DNA of 64,000 nt. Origin: Argentina anserina. Its lineage: Eukaryota > Streptophyta > Magnoliopsida > Rosales > Rosaceae. Position numbers and translations under genes: made by a program. Every line of letters begins with the position of its first letter. The first letter of the stretch is position 1. The DNA is taken from the NCBI RefSeq assembly GCF_933775445.1, contig NC_065878.1, positions 3,928,001 through 3,992,000 of the forward strand, in the 5' to 3' direction. Below, piece by piece: positions 1 to 12,203 of the stretch. The notes beneath the pieces were generated by a model that worked only from the letters and a program-made list of their open reading frames with translations, had not been told where the DNA came from and did no database searches.

Positions 1-240
1 GAAACGTAGACATAAATGTCTTACAATCCTCTATAACACGACCCAACTTAGAAAAATACCACCCTCTCGACCTACAACTTTAAGAAGAATAGACTTACTC
101 TCAACATCTGCATGCAACCAACCTTGGCGAATACCAAGTTGCAAACCTACCCGACATGCTTCAAACTCCACATGCAATTATGCAAAGCGGAGTGAGCAAA
201 TTCAAACTGCATTGCAATAGTGGTAATTCCCACACCTTCC
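1..240 (-). pseudogene. RNase H-like (RVT_3 type) retroelement fragment
   Basis: Read on the minus strand, this edge segment gives a broken reading frame resembling the RNase H-like domain at the end of plant non-LTR retroelement polyproteins. A piece reading VQNKEGVGITTIAMQFEF is followed, after a frame change, by EFEACRVGLQLGIRQGW and HADVESKSILLK. The pattern of Glu-Ala, Gly-Leu, then Glu-Ser-x-Ser is typical of that fold. A TAG interrupts the distal part. The piece is cut by the window edge, so the parent cannot be seen. It could also come from a host RVT_3 protein gene, but the frameshift and stop argue for a dead copy. Confidence 0.5.
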
Positions 241-1016
241 TTGTTTTGAACTATCACACTAAAACCATGAGCAAAGAAACAATAGTCTCTAACACCCCCC
301 CCCCCCGCCCTTAAGTTGTCAAGGTTAGATTTTGTGTGTTACTGTTTTTAAGTCAAATAACTCTACGCTATTTATGTTCGTTCACCACTCCCTAATCAAA
401 GAAACAATTATCTATGCATAAAAATATCAATCAATTAGTATACATATATACAAGTATAGTGTGGATGCTTGGGTTTCAATGGTTCAATATTTTCTAATAA
501 ATCTAATGCACAATATTGCTCCCTAACCCAGCTCAATAAGTGTACATCCAAAATAAGAGAATAAGACACGAGTACGTAAACTTTTTATTTTTTGTTGAAT
601 GAGTACAAAGACTTGATGAAATGTTTTCCCCTTCAAACATCAGTGAAAGTACATATTTATGTTGATATTCTCATACAAAGTGCAATATGCATAAGTTTCC
701 TTAGTTGGTTGTGCTCTTCTATCTTTTTTAATTCTAATTTTGTTGAATTAGAATTATCTATTACAATTAAAGTGATGTGCTTAAAAGAAGTTATAATTTG
801 ATTAGAACTTATACGTGCGGAAAGGAAAGAAGCCTAATGTGACTAGATTTTTATGTGCTGGATTATCTGATTGAATTCCTTTATTAATACCGATTTTATT
901 GGTATTAGTATCAGAATTTAATTTCCTAATATATATGTTGTTGCATAGGGAAAGAAGTCCATATGTGATTATGACGTTCTTTTATTGATTATGAGATCGA
1001 CATATCGTAATATCAA
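241..1016. other. AT-rich intergenic stretch, no gene seen
   Basis: No supported coding region or recognisable repeat family was found. It contains a short C-tract near 294-306 and AT-rich sequence up to the GATTC target duplication of the copia element. A 69-codon open frame at 592-801 has no recognisable motif and is treated as chance. Confidence 0.5.
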
Positions 1017-1021
1017 GATTC

Positions 1022-1232
1022 TGTTGTAGAGAAAATAGAATGATCTACTCATTTCATTGATAATCCCCTTTATATAGGGGTCAAGATTACAATAGAAATA
1101 AATGGTAATTACAGTGGCAATTAAGGCTACATAATGGTGATTGATCCGTTACATCTGTTGACCATAAACGTCATTAACTTATTCCTTTATTTGTTTTAAC
1201 AAATGCACACTAATGGTGTTTTTACTTCAAGA
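1022..1232 (-). repeat. Copia copy L, 3' LTR
   Basis: 211 bp, the partner of 6662-6872. On the minus strand it follows a purine tract at 1233-1241. Its first dinucleotide is mutated (TC instead of TG), while the far end keeps the canonical CA. The GATTC duplication lies directly outside at 1017-1021. Confidence 0.9.
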
Positions 1233-1872
1233 CTCCCCCTTGTGCCGAGTTTAAAGATATAATGGTGCATAAGATGTTGCCTCATTAAAAACCTTATCAA
1301 GTAACAAAACCCAATGGGAGAAAATAAAACATTTGTCGAAGGAGAAAAGAACACAACGCACCTATTACATTTAAGATTAACATATATGTGCTAGACTCCC
1401 CCTGATGTCTGCATCTCCCCCTGATCTTTACATTAATCATGGGAGTTTTGATAACTTTTGCATATTTAATGATGCATCTTATTTGGTACGTATTTCTTTA
1501 CGCCAAATGTGTAACGACGTGAATAGAATTCATTCTCATCATGTCGTTTTATCTTTTTTTTTACATGGACTATAAACCTAAACCTTTAGGAATTGTTGTT
1601 GTGTGGGCGCTAAGCTATACATCGAATGAGAGGTCAAGTCAAGTATATTGTGTTTAGTGCAATAATGCGTCTTTGCACTTGTATATGAAATCTCATTTCC
1701 TGACACTTATTCGTCATCTTTCATTTAGACGAAAACGGATCTATCTTTAAAGACTTCGACTGATCATGGGAGCTATGGAAGTCTCACTTTTAACATTTAG
1801 AAGCCTCACTTAAAAGCCGATTGATGATTAATCATCAATATTACAGTCCTCAAGATCCATTTTGAGACTGTG
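1233..1872 (-). other. Copia copy L, 3' untranslated region
   Basis: Non-coding 3' part of the element. Several CTCCCCCT tracts (around 1234, 1396 and 1417) are polypurine tracts on the element strand. About 473 bp of this region (roughly 1399-1871) have no counterpart in copy R, where the Athila element and another LTR replaced it. Confidence 0.6.
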
Positions 1873-2299
1873 TCTTCCCAATGATCTTTTTCATTCTCGA
1901 CTTAGGAATTGTAATGGCGACATTTTTTTAGTTCATCAAAAGATTCTGCAAATCCATATTGAATACACAATGACATAACACATCTGATCCCTATTCATAA
2001 TCAAGTATTTTACTTCGTGAACATTTCAATTCTTTTTGTAACGCTACGTGATCTAGAACAATTTCTTGGGTGGATAAAGTCTGTTCTATGACTTTCATGT
2101 ATATCTATTAATTTCGATCCCCATAGAGATACCTTATTTCACCATTCATAAGCTGCATTTGTCAGTTTTTCTGAAACTACCAAACTGATAAGGTAGTGGA
2201 GTGCAATGACTTCCATTACGAGAATATCTCTTTATGGTCCATTATAAAAGGATATTTCTCGTAGTCAATTCCAGTGCGTTTGTGAGAGACCTTGCGCCA

Positions 2300-3470
2300 T
2301 AGGGTGAGTCTATACTCTTAATTCTCATACGCATCCTAACAAAGATATATGATAGGGTTTACACTTGCGGTGTCGGCTTCACCTGCCCAAATACCTATCT
2401 CTTTGTTAGTGAACTTTAGTTCATGCTGGATCGCTTCTTTCCATTGGGCCAAAATTACTACGTTGTTATTTCTCAACGAAGTATGGTTCAATATGAAGAC
2501 TCAATATCCTACATCCTCATGTGGTTTGTATTTGGTAGAGATCTCTATATATTCAAGGATTTGTTCTAACATCTGAGGCGTCCCCCAGTGATAACCAAAA
2601 TCCAGGAATTCTTATGAGGCGGATTTGAGATTATGGATCAATGGATCCAATTGTGCCAAACTCGCTTTCTTCCTTTAATCGAGTATATATCGAACATAAG
2701 GTAGTCTCCCCCTCTTCCTTGGAGAGCCACGGCCTATGACACCATTTATGCCACTTTATGGTGCCAACATGCCACCATATATGGTGGCAACGCAATGCCC
2801 AATTCCTTTTGGGTGGCGTCATGTCCTCTTCTTAGGACCTTGAACCTTGCAAGCCTATTTGCAGCTAATATCTGTGATCTCATCACTTATGCAATAGTGG
2901 GGATCAAGATGAGACACAGTGGGGACAAACCACGACAATTCATGTCGTTCCACTTGAACATTCTTTGTTCTTATCTCCCCCTAACGACGGGAAGACTGCC
3001 TCATCAATAGTGATACATATCTAGCGGAAAAAGAGATCGCTTGTCAAAGTTGCAATATAGCGGACTATCTGGATGCTCGTATTCACATTAGTTGGCTTCA
3101 CCATTATGCGATGTGGCGTCGCAATTTGGCACGAAGGTTAATCTAGTTGAGCTCAAGGATTGTAGATCCGTGTCAATCCTGGCGAGCTCAAGTATTTCGA
3201 TCCTTTGATGTTATCGATTGTAATTCGTTTTATAATGATTAAGGTGATAGCCAAAAACTAGTGAGTAATAAGTTGTTTATGCAAAAATTAGATTACCCTA
3301 AACGGAAAGATTGGTGCGTATTACCATTTACCAATATCAAGACTAGTACTTTAGTCATTTTCCGTGAGACCAAGTGGGTTTGTAACTAGCATAAGTAACA
3401 TTAGATTTAGTAGTGACTGGTGTGATGACACGTGACCAGCGTGTCGACATATCAACCAACACTGTAAATT
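2300..3470 (-). pseudogene. Copia copy L, decayed integrase-to-RT region
   Basis: On the minus strand the sequence near 3460-3425 translates to VLVDMSTRWS, a hallmark of the copia integrase core. Downstream pieces include QVERHELSW-like and WALRCHHIWW-like stretches that match the equivalent region of copy R. The frame is broken many times and no ORF exceeds about 65 codons. The assignment rests on this motif and on colinearity with copy R. Confidence 0.6.
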
Positions 3471-6140
3471 ATTTAAAGTATCTGCAAGTTGGTTGAATTA
3501 ATCTACATAATTGTCGTTGGATTCAATCCTTGAACATAATGAGAATACATGTCATTTGCATAGGATGATCTCAATCCAAATTTCTTTAAGAAATTGATAA
3601 GATTTGAATGATTAGCTTTACATACCTAATCACAATGGATATAAGAAGCATAACATGGTGTTAGTGCATATACTTATGCATCAAAAATATCAATGTTCCG
3701 TCTTAGGAGAGCGACGAAATCTGGGGATGAAATTAGATCTTTAATTCTTCCATAAAAATAAATTTAAGGATTTTCACAGTTCTTTGTTTTTTGTTGTTCT
3801 TACTTCTATTTTTCTAAAATATTAGTGTCCTGGTGTAACTCCTATATAATATATAGACACACATATCAAGACCTGGGTATCCCAGTAAATCGTGTCAAAG
3901 CCCAAATATGTTAAAATCCTGAAGGTCAATTTCTTTTGACGTTGTTGGATAAGTAATTTCATATATATTTGATAAATGGACTTATGAACTTCTCTAATAC
4001 TCGGTTACATTCGCAGTCATTAAAGATAGTGCAAAGGAAGTAAACTGTAATATCACTTATTCATTTCACATGAAAAAGTCGTTGATATAAAAACATTTAA
4101 AACGTATGAGGGTTCGATTGTCTCTTGTTGATCCTTGTTATATAAAGTGCCAATGAAGTATATAGGTATGACATGAAAATGAAATATAAACCCAATTTCT
4201 TTAGAGTAATTAGATAGAATCGTAAAACGATATATTCATCTCATAATGCATGTACATTTTGAATTCCGAATAATTATATATTTAGCGATCATTATTAATA
4301 TTATTATTTATATCCACGGATATAGTATGATTATTCTTCAGTACTACTACTGTGGGGATCACATGATGCATTTCTTTGCATTCAGTTATTCATGTCATAC
4401 CAATATTTTGTGAAGTTGATTTACTTTATGCGGTACTTCGCAAAGTCAAATATTAAAAATCGAACCGCATATATCTCGATTAATATTCAAATATTCTCAA
4501 TTCATTGAGAAAAATTCATAACCTTGGTTGTATGTCAACGATTGCATTAAAGTCTTGTCCAATCCAAAGGCACTTCAATACCGAAAGTTTAGGCATATAT
4601 AATAGCCATTACAATTATATCTTGGAAAATTGGTGACAGACTGTAATCGAAGTCTGAAACATTTTGAATTGACATAGATTTATGTCGCTCTTAAAATTGA
4701 GGGGTTTTCTCCTCGTAGTTTGATATTGATTATACATTTTCAAATTGTCGTACTCTCATTATTCTATACTCTTTTTGTAAGAGGGTATTCCATTACTCGT
4801 ATCAAATCCCATATGCATTTTTCAAACGGTACATTGTTATAATTGCCATGAATCGCTTTGTATGAATCTACATGTTCATAATATTTGCCCTTTGCTTTAG
4901 GGTTATTTCTTTATTATTATCCATATTTTGTTATGAGAATTATTCCTTTTTTTCTTTCTAAAATACATTTCTTTGTCTTGAGAGACATTTCTTTGTCATT
5001 CAAGATTTTAAATATCCTTCCAAGTTACGTGCAGGGAAACATGTTTGCATAATTCGATCATGGTTGAGCCTTGGTTGGCTTGTAGGGAAGGTTGGTACTC
5101 AAATTCTTTAGAGTCCAATATATGTTGTGTTGGTTTAACCAACTGTAAATAGAGTACGAGACTTATTAGTTTCGCAGTCTAAAAGTCTAAATAGACTTAC
5201 ACGAAATTTAAACATACCAAAATACATTATGGTCACTTTGGAGCTTTATGAAGATGCTTTATCACAGTAAAGATATACAATATAATTAATTTCCAAGAAA
5301 TACAAATCGGATTGCAAGACCAAGAATTGAAATGGTCGTATTTTTTCGATACTTCATGAAAATACTTTATCACAAGAATATGTTTGTCCTCTCTTTGTTT
5401 TTGAATTATAAAATTCTCATGAAATTTCATTATCATGAAAATGCTCATATAATATGCTAAATAACATAATTATAAAAATTATATAAAGATAGCATATGCA
5501 ACAAATAGAGCATATCATTTAACATGGTTAAGTAATTTAGCAAGATTTATGCATTTATCGTATTCATGATACATGCCAATGACCATGTATAAATATATGA
5601 TGCTTAAAAATTTAAATCATAGCATCACGATTTAATGACATGCTAAGTAATTAAATTTTGATAAAAAGCATAGCATATAACATGAATAATATTTAGAGAG
5701 TACTTTGCTCATATAACATATATAATTTCATTTATATGAATGAAATGCTATAAGCAAGAAATATAATTGAGATATTACTTGCATGTGAGTTTGCCATATA
5801 AACCGCATATTAAGCGATTCTTGATCTCATAATTCCATGTTACTTCATTGTCGATTGGATTATCGCATTTCTCGCATTAATCGTCGTAGTGTAAGTGATA
5901 CGTTACATACAAAACAATTAGAATTATATGATTAGGTCACATTTAATCATATATATATATATATTTAACTTACCATAACAATAAGTGGTAAGTTGACAAC
6001 AAAACAGGAAATAATTAATGGTAAATTGCATAATTACCGTATAATATTTTGGTAAAACATAAATAAAGAAATAGTGAATTAAAAATCACTATGTGATAAT
6101 TTTTTAAATTACCTTTTAGTTTACCACTTTAGTAAATTCT
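3471..6140 (-). other. Copia copy L, eroded gag/protease-side interior
   Basis: AT-rich interior with no readable ORF. Most of it (to about 5950) is homologous, in inverted orientation, to about 8590-10640 of copy R, for example the stretch near 5220-5340 versus 8880-9010. By position it should have held gag and protease, but I recognise no gag motif. Confidence 0.45.
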
Positions 6141-6661
6141 GATTTCCCAAAAAAAAATTCCTTTTTTTTTTGTGGATCGGATTGAGTAGATCCGGGTCGA
6201 GCACATGGGTGAGATCGACATATCCGAGTCGAGTGCGTGGGTGGGATCAACGCAGTGAGAAGGAGGGTGGCATGCGGCGCCGATGGATCTCGTCATCAGG
6301 TGAATTATGGTTTAATAGCTTGATCACGTTGTGCCCTAGCTATATACTTGGGATAAATATTTAACAAGTTGTCAATATTCAATTATATATAAGAACTTCA
6401 AGCAGTAAAAGAGCATAAGAATTTTCTTATCGTTTGGAAATTTGTGATGCCCCCATTCGCTCATGCGGCTGCGGTTTGAGCTCCCAAGTCTTGTTGCTTA
6501 GGTATCAATCTTGTTGCCCCCACTCTAGCTTGGATGAATATAATGTGTCAGAATAAAGGTTGTGCAGGTTGAAGGGTTGCGATAGAGAGTTTTGTTAGGG
6601 TTTTGATCTCTCTCTCATTTTCTTTGAAAAACTCAATGGTTAAAGCCACGTGCTGATAACG
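6141..6661 (-). other. Copia copy L leader between primer site and interior
   Basis: The leader next to the 5' LTR begins with the primer-binding site (6651-6661). It contains a GC-richer block at about 6170-6300 with a repeated GGATC/GTCGAG pattern. It is not homologous to the leader of copy R, although the LTRs and interiors are. Confidence 0.5.
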
Positions 6662-6872
6662 TGTTGTAGAGAAAATAGAATGATCTACTCATTTCATTGA
6701 TAATCCCCTGTATATAGGGGTCAAGATTACAATAGAAATAAATGGTAATTACAATGACAATTAAGGCAACATAATGGTGATTGATCTGTTACATCCGTTG
6801 ACCATAAACGTCATTAACTTATTCCTTTATTTGCTTTAACGAATGCACACTAATGATATTTTTCCTTCAACA
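6662..6872 (-). repeat. Copia copy L, 5' LTR
   Basis: 211 bp. On the element strand it begins TGTTGAAGGAAAAA and ends CTACAACA, and is followed by the primer-binding site. The GATTC target duplication abuts it at 6873-6877. A 239-bp spacer without a recognised feature separates it from copy R. Confidence 0.9.
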
Positions 6873-7116
6873 GATTCATGTTTATCTCTGTGTATTTTTT
6901 GGCAGGATATTGCAATAAAGAAATGAGAATGGAAATAATAAAAGAAGAGGTTGAAGATTGAATTTAATTGGAGATTTAAATGGTTGATCACTAATCTCAA
7001 TCAAGGTAAATAACGATGCATGACATTCATATTATAAATATTCCTTTGATGCCTTGATTTGGAAAATATCTAATATACTTAAAATAAATTTGTTTTAAAA
7101 TGGAAAAACGGTTTCT

Positions 7117-7329
7117 TGTTGAAGGAAAAACACTATTAGTGTGCCTTCGTTAAAACAAATAAATGAATGAGTTAATGACGTTTATGATCAACAGATGTAA
7201 CATATCAATCACCATTATGCAGCCTTAATTACCATTGTAATTATCATTTATTTCTATTGTAATCATGACCCCTATATAAAGGGGATTATCAATGAGATGA
7301 GTAGAATAAATTCCATATTTCCTACAACA
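7117..7329 (+). repeat. Copia copy R, 5' LTR
   Basis: Starts TGTTGAAGG, ends CTACAACA, and is followed by CGTTATCAACAC, the primer-site position. It contains CCTATATAAAGGGG, a plausible TATA box around 7272-7278. Its partner is 26023-26235. Confidence 0.9.
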
Positions 7330-7487
7330 CGTTATCAACACTTTTACTTTAGCCAAAAAGAAAAAAAAAACCCCTAGCTTCTGTGAAAGAAAATATTTTG
7401 CAGAAAAGAAAAGTAGCAAAATATCATTCTACCTTGAGCACCCATAAATATTTTCTGGGCACCCCACCCTCTTCTCTGACCTACCAC

Positions 7488-7887
7488 CTAGGAAGCACGG
7501 AAACGTGCTTATACCCACGTTTCCCGTTCCGGCTCCGGAACCACTCCGGAAACGCTCAGAAACGCGCCGGAAACGTGCCGAAAACGCCTGGAAACGCCCG
7601 GAAACGTGTTTCTAGAAAAATGAGTTTTGGAAACGCGAGTTTCTGAATTAGAAACGCGAGTTTCCAAAAAATAAAGGTTTTTTTAATGTTTTTTTTATTT
7701 GAGATTTTGAGTTACTTAAACTAAAAATTTGTTATTATATTTTTTTTATAATTTATATATATTTATAATTTTTTTTTATTTCGACGTTTCCAAAATGTAC
7801 CCGCTTCCTAAAATTTTTTTAAAACACGCTTCCGCGTTTCCAAACGTTTCGCTTCCACGTACCCGTATCTGATTCCGTGCAGCCTAG
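7488..7887. mobile_element. hAT-type MITE inside copia copy R
   Basis: A 400-bp insertion flanked by perfect 8-bp target duplications CCTACCAC (7480-7487 and 7888-7895), diagnostic of the hAT superfamily. Terminal inverted repeats read CTAGGAAGCACGGAA and, from the other end, CTAGGCTGCACGGAA. There is no transposase. The interior is packed with GAAACG words and their complements on both sides of an AT-rich middle (7675-7780), as expected of subterminal transposase-binding repeats. Copy L lacks the insertion. Confidence 0.85.
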
Positions 7888-7895
7888 CCTACCAC

Positions 7896-8590
7896 AGGTC
7901 GATGCCGAACTCCACTCAGTGCCACTGCTCAAAGCATTGTTGCGGCATAATCCTTTAGTCGACACTGCCCCAAAGCCGGAGACTTAGCCTTGCAATTCAG
8001 AAGTCTGGTGTCCACATTCAAACTCGACGAGAACTCCGGCGTGAGGCAACCCTAATTGGTTCCGGTGTGAGACCGGGTTGAGATTGACCCGCGCAAAGCA
8101 GCCCAAAACTCGACGTTGTCGTGCGTATCGTCGATCCGACACCTCAGCCTTGTGCGCTTATCCAAGTATCGACGCCACCGCTGCCTTGGCCATATCGACC
8201 CCCAATGAACCAAACCAGTGCTGCCGATCCCGCAACAGGCTCCGACAAGGCTTTGCGCGACCTAGCCTTGAGTGTCACCGCCCAGAACTCTGGCATAATC
8301 ATTTTATTCAACGATGGGCCAGTGCTTCTTGCCCAGATCGGCGGCTCAAGATCCCAACGTTGATGCAACCCAGCAACGACGGTCTAGAACGGTGCTTGAC
8401 TTGGAAAAAAGAGGATTTTACCTTTGACGGTAAAAAGTCAAAAGTAATTGTTTTGTTACTTTACCAATCAGTGAATCATATTTACTATTCACTATTATTG
8501 ATCTACAATTTAGCAATTTTAGTGTGTAAATGGAAAATCGAAAATCCATTTTACATTCATTATATAAGCTAAATTAAAATAAAATACAAT
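7896..8590 (+). other. GC-rich leader of copia copy R
   Basis: Between the primer site/MITE and the AT-rich interior lies about 500 bp of GC-rich sequence (7896-8400) unrelated to the leader of copy L. Open frames such as 8078-8572 cross it but show no recognisable domain. It may be captured host sequence or a diverged leader. Confidence 0.45.
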
Positions 8591-10639
8591 TTCATTACAT
8601 ATGATTAAAGTGACTAATCATGTAAATATTATTGTTGTTGTGATTTATCAAAAACAACATGACATGCAACATGGAATCATGAGGTCATAAATCGCTCAAA
8701 TTTTGCTTAACCTTGATAAATTTGCTCTACTTATTACACATGCTATGTCTATATAAATTTTATAACTACTTTATTTAGCATGTTATACGAAATGGGCATT
8801 GCCATGACAACGAAACTTTATGTGCGTGATAATTGAAAAATGGACAAACATATTATTGTGATAAAAGATTTTCACGAAACATCGAAAAATATGACCATCG
8901 CAAATTTTTGGTCTTGCAATCCAATTTGTATTTCTTAGAAATTAATTAAATTATATATATTTACTGTGATAATGTAACTTCACAAAGCTCCAAAGTGACC
9001 ATAATGTATCATGGTATGTTTATTTTTCGTGTATGTCTATTTAAATTTTAGACTGCGAAACTGATAAGTCTCGTACTCTAGCTATCTACAGTTAGTTATA
9101 CCAACACAACATGAATTTCATATATTAGACTCTGAAGAATTTGAATACCAACCTCCCCTACAAGCCAAAAAGGCTCAACCATCATCGAGTTATATGCCAA
9201 CATGTTTCATGCACGTAGCTTGGAAGCGTAATTAAAATCTTGAATGACAAAGTAAGGTCTCTGAGGACAAAGAAATTTTCCCAATACAAACTTGGCATAA
9301 TAAGGCAATAATAACCTCAAAGCAAATGGAAATTACTATGGATATGTAGTTTCATACAAACCGATCAATGACAATTGGTAACATTATACCATGTGAAAAA
9401 TGTCTAGGGGATATGACATGAGCAATGAAGTGCCATGTTACAAAAAGAATATGATAGTACATTGATTTGAAAAGGCATATTCAATATTTGAATAAAATGA
9501 CTTGAAAATAATTTCAATTCAAAACAGCGATAAAAATCTAACTATGAGATTCTAGACTTTAATCATAGTCTGTCCTTATTTTTCTAAGATATTATTATAA
9601 TGGCTGTTATGCATAATATTTCATTAAATTTCTGTATTGAAATATTTTTGGATTGTACAAGACCTTGATGCAATCGTTGACATACAACTAAAGTTATGAA
9701 TTTTTCTCAACGAATTGAGAATATTAGAATATTAATATACGGTGGTTTGATTTTCAATATTTGACTTTACGAAGTATCGCATAAAGTAAGCAGTTGCAGA
9801 AAATATTAATACGACATGAATAACTGATTGCAAAGAAATGCATCATGTGATTCCCAAAAGCAGTAGTACTAAAGAACAATAGTACTATATACGTGGTTAA
9901 AACTAATAATATTAATAAGGATCAGTAATTTCTAAACCTTTGGGATTCACAAGGTATATACCTTATGGGATGAGAATATCGTTTTACAATTCTATCAAAT
10001 TACTCTAAAGAAATTGGGTTTATATTCAATTTTTATGTCCTAACTATGTCCATTGGCACTTTATATAACAAGATCCGACAAGAGACAATCGAACCATTAT
10101 ACATTTTTAAATGTTTTTATGTCAACGACTTTTTCATGTGAAATAAATAAGTGAGATTACAGTTGACTTCATTTGCATTAACTCTAATGACTGCAGATGT
10201 AACTGAGTATTAGAGAAGTTTATATGTCTATTTCGCAAGTATATATGTAATTGCTAAATTGAATCCAACAATGTCAAAAGAAATTGACATTTGAGATTTT
10301 GACATATTTGGGCTTTGACACGATTCACTGGGATATCCAGATCGTGATATGTGTGTCCGTATATTTAAGGAATTACATATAGACACTCATGTTTTAGATA
10401 AATAGAAGCGTGAACAAAAGAAACAAAGAAATGTAAAAATCCTTAAAATATAATTTCATGGAGGAATTGAAGATATGATTTCATTCCCATATTTCGTCGC
10501 CCCCCCCTCAGGCTGAATCGTGCATTCAAAGCCTATCACTTCAAGAAATTAGGATTGAGATCATCCTATGCATAGGACACATGTATTCTCATTATGTTCA
10601 AACATTAAATCAAACGACAATTACGTGGATTAAATCAAC
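8591..10639 (+). other. Copia copy R, eroded gag/protease-side interior
   Basis: AT-rich, without a readable frame. It matches copy L in inverted orientation. No gag or protease motif was recognised. Confidence 0.45.
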
Positions 10640-12203
10640 CAATTTACGGACACCTTAAATATTTTATGGTGTTGGTTGATGTGTCGACACGCTGGTCACG
10701 TGTTATCACACTATGCACTACTCAAACCAATGCTAATTACAAACTCATTTGGTCTCACGAAAATGACTACATTAATAGTCTTAATAGTGGTAATGCGCAT
10801 TAAAATACCATTTAGGGTCATATAATTTTTGCATACACAACCTCTTATTCAATACTGCCCGGCCATTACCATCATCATTGTAAAAGAAATTACAATTCAT
10901 GACATTGAAGGATCGAAATCCTTGACCTTGCCAGGATTGACACTGATCTACAGTACTTGAGCTCAACTAGATTAACTTACGTGCCAAATTGCGACGCCAC
11001 ATCGCATAATGGTGAATCCAATTAATGTGGATAAGTGCTCTTATTGGACACGAGCATCCAGATAGTCCGCTATATTGCAACCTTGACAAGCAATCTCTTT
11101 TTCCACTAGATATGTGGAATATCACTTTGATGAGACAATCTTCCCGTCGTTAGGGGGAGATAAGAACAAATAATGTTCAAGTGGAACGACATGAATTGTC
11201 GTGGTTTGTCCCCACTGTGTCTCATCTTGATCCCCACAATTGCACAAAGTGATGAGATCACAGATATTAGCTGCAAATATGCTTGCAAGGTTCAATGTCT
11301 TAAAAAGAGGACATGACGCTGCCCAAAAGGAATTGGGCATTGCGTCGCCCTCATAGATGGTGGCATGGTGACGCCATAAAGTGACATACATGGTGTCATA
11401 GGTCGTGGCTCTCTAAGAAAGAGGGGGAGACGACCTTATGTTCGATATATACTCAATTAAAGGAAGAAAGTGGGTTTGGCACAATTGGATCCATTGATCC
11501 ATAATCTCAAATCCGCCTCATGAGAGTTTCCTGGATTTTGGTTATCACTGGGGGACGCCTCAGATGTTAGAACAAATCCTTGAAAATATAGAGATATCTA
11601 CAAATAGAAACCACATGAGGATGTAGAATATTAAGTCTTCAGATCGAACCATACTTCGTTGAGAAATAGCAACGTAGTAATTTTGGCCTAATGGAAAGAA
11701 GAGATCCAACATGAACTAAGGTTCACTAACATATATCTTTGTTAGGATGCGTATGAGAAATAAGAGTTTAGACTCACCTTACGGCGCAAGGTCTCTCACT
11801 AACGCACTGGAATTGATTACGATGAGATATTCATTCGTAATGGACCACAATGAGATATTCTCATAATGGATGTCATTGTAGTTCACTACGTTATTAGTTT
11901 AGTAGTTTCTGAAAAACTGATAAATGCAGTTATGAATGTTGTAATAAGATATCTCTATGTGGATCGAAATTAAGAGATGTACATGAAAGTCATAAAATAG
12001 ACTTTATCCACCCAAGAAATGGTTCTAGACCACGTAGTATTACAAAAGGAATTGAAATGTTCACGAAGTAAAATACTTGATTTTGAATAAGGATCAGATG
12101 AATTATGTCACTGCGTATTCAATATATACAGTCTTTTGATGAACTAAAAAGATGTCGCCATTGCAAATCCTAAGTCGAGAATGAAAAAGATCATTGGGAA
12201 GAC
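10640..12203 (+). pseudogene. Copia copy R, decayed integrase and start of RT
   Basis: Around 10660-10700 the plus strand translates to YFMVLVDVSTRW, the copia integrase core. Further on come PDSPLYCNLDKQSLFPLD-like, QVERHELSWFVPT and WALRRPHRWW-like stretches, the C-terminal integrase and hinge region. Stops and frameshifts are frequent. The segment ends abruptly at 12203 where the Athila 3' LTR begins, so the rest of RT and RNase H is missing from this side. Function is surely lost. Confidence 0.65.

Larger units (their letters stand above)
1022..6872 (-). mobile_element. Complete but decayed Ty1/copia element (copy L)
   Basis: The element is bounded by two 211-bp direct repeats (1022-1232 and 6662-6872) that start TGTTG/TCTTG and end in ACA on the element strand. 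Identical 5-bp target duplications, GATTC, lie at 1017-1021 and 6873-6877. A purine tract (AGGGGGAG) abuts the 3' LTR, and a half-tRNA-type primer site (TTATCAGCACG) follows the 5' LTR, as in copia elements. The interior keeps no long ORF but retains integrase-like words and inverted homology to copy R. The LTRs differ at about 12 of 211 positions by eye, so insertion is not very recent. Confidence 0.9.

Noticed and set aside
592..801. 69-codon frame near the left edge
   Set aside because: AT-rich, no motif, length expected by chance.
8078..8572. 164-codon frame in copia copy R leader
   Set aside because: No motif, antisense frames equally open, and it runs from GC-rich leader into AT-rich decayed interior.
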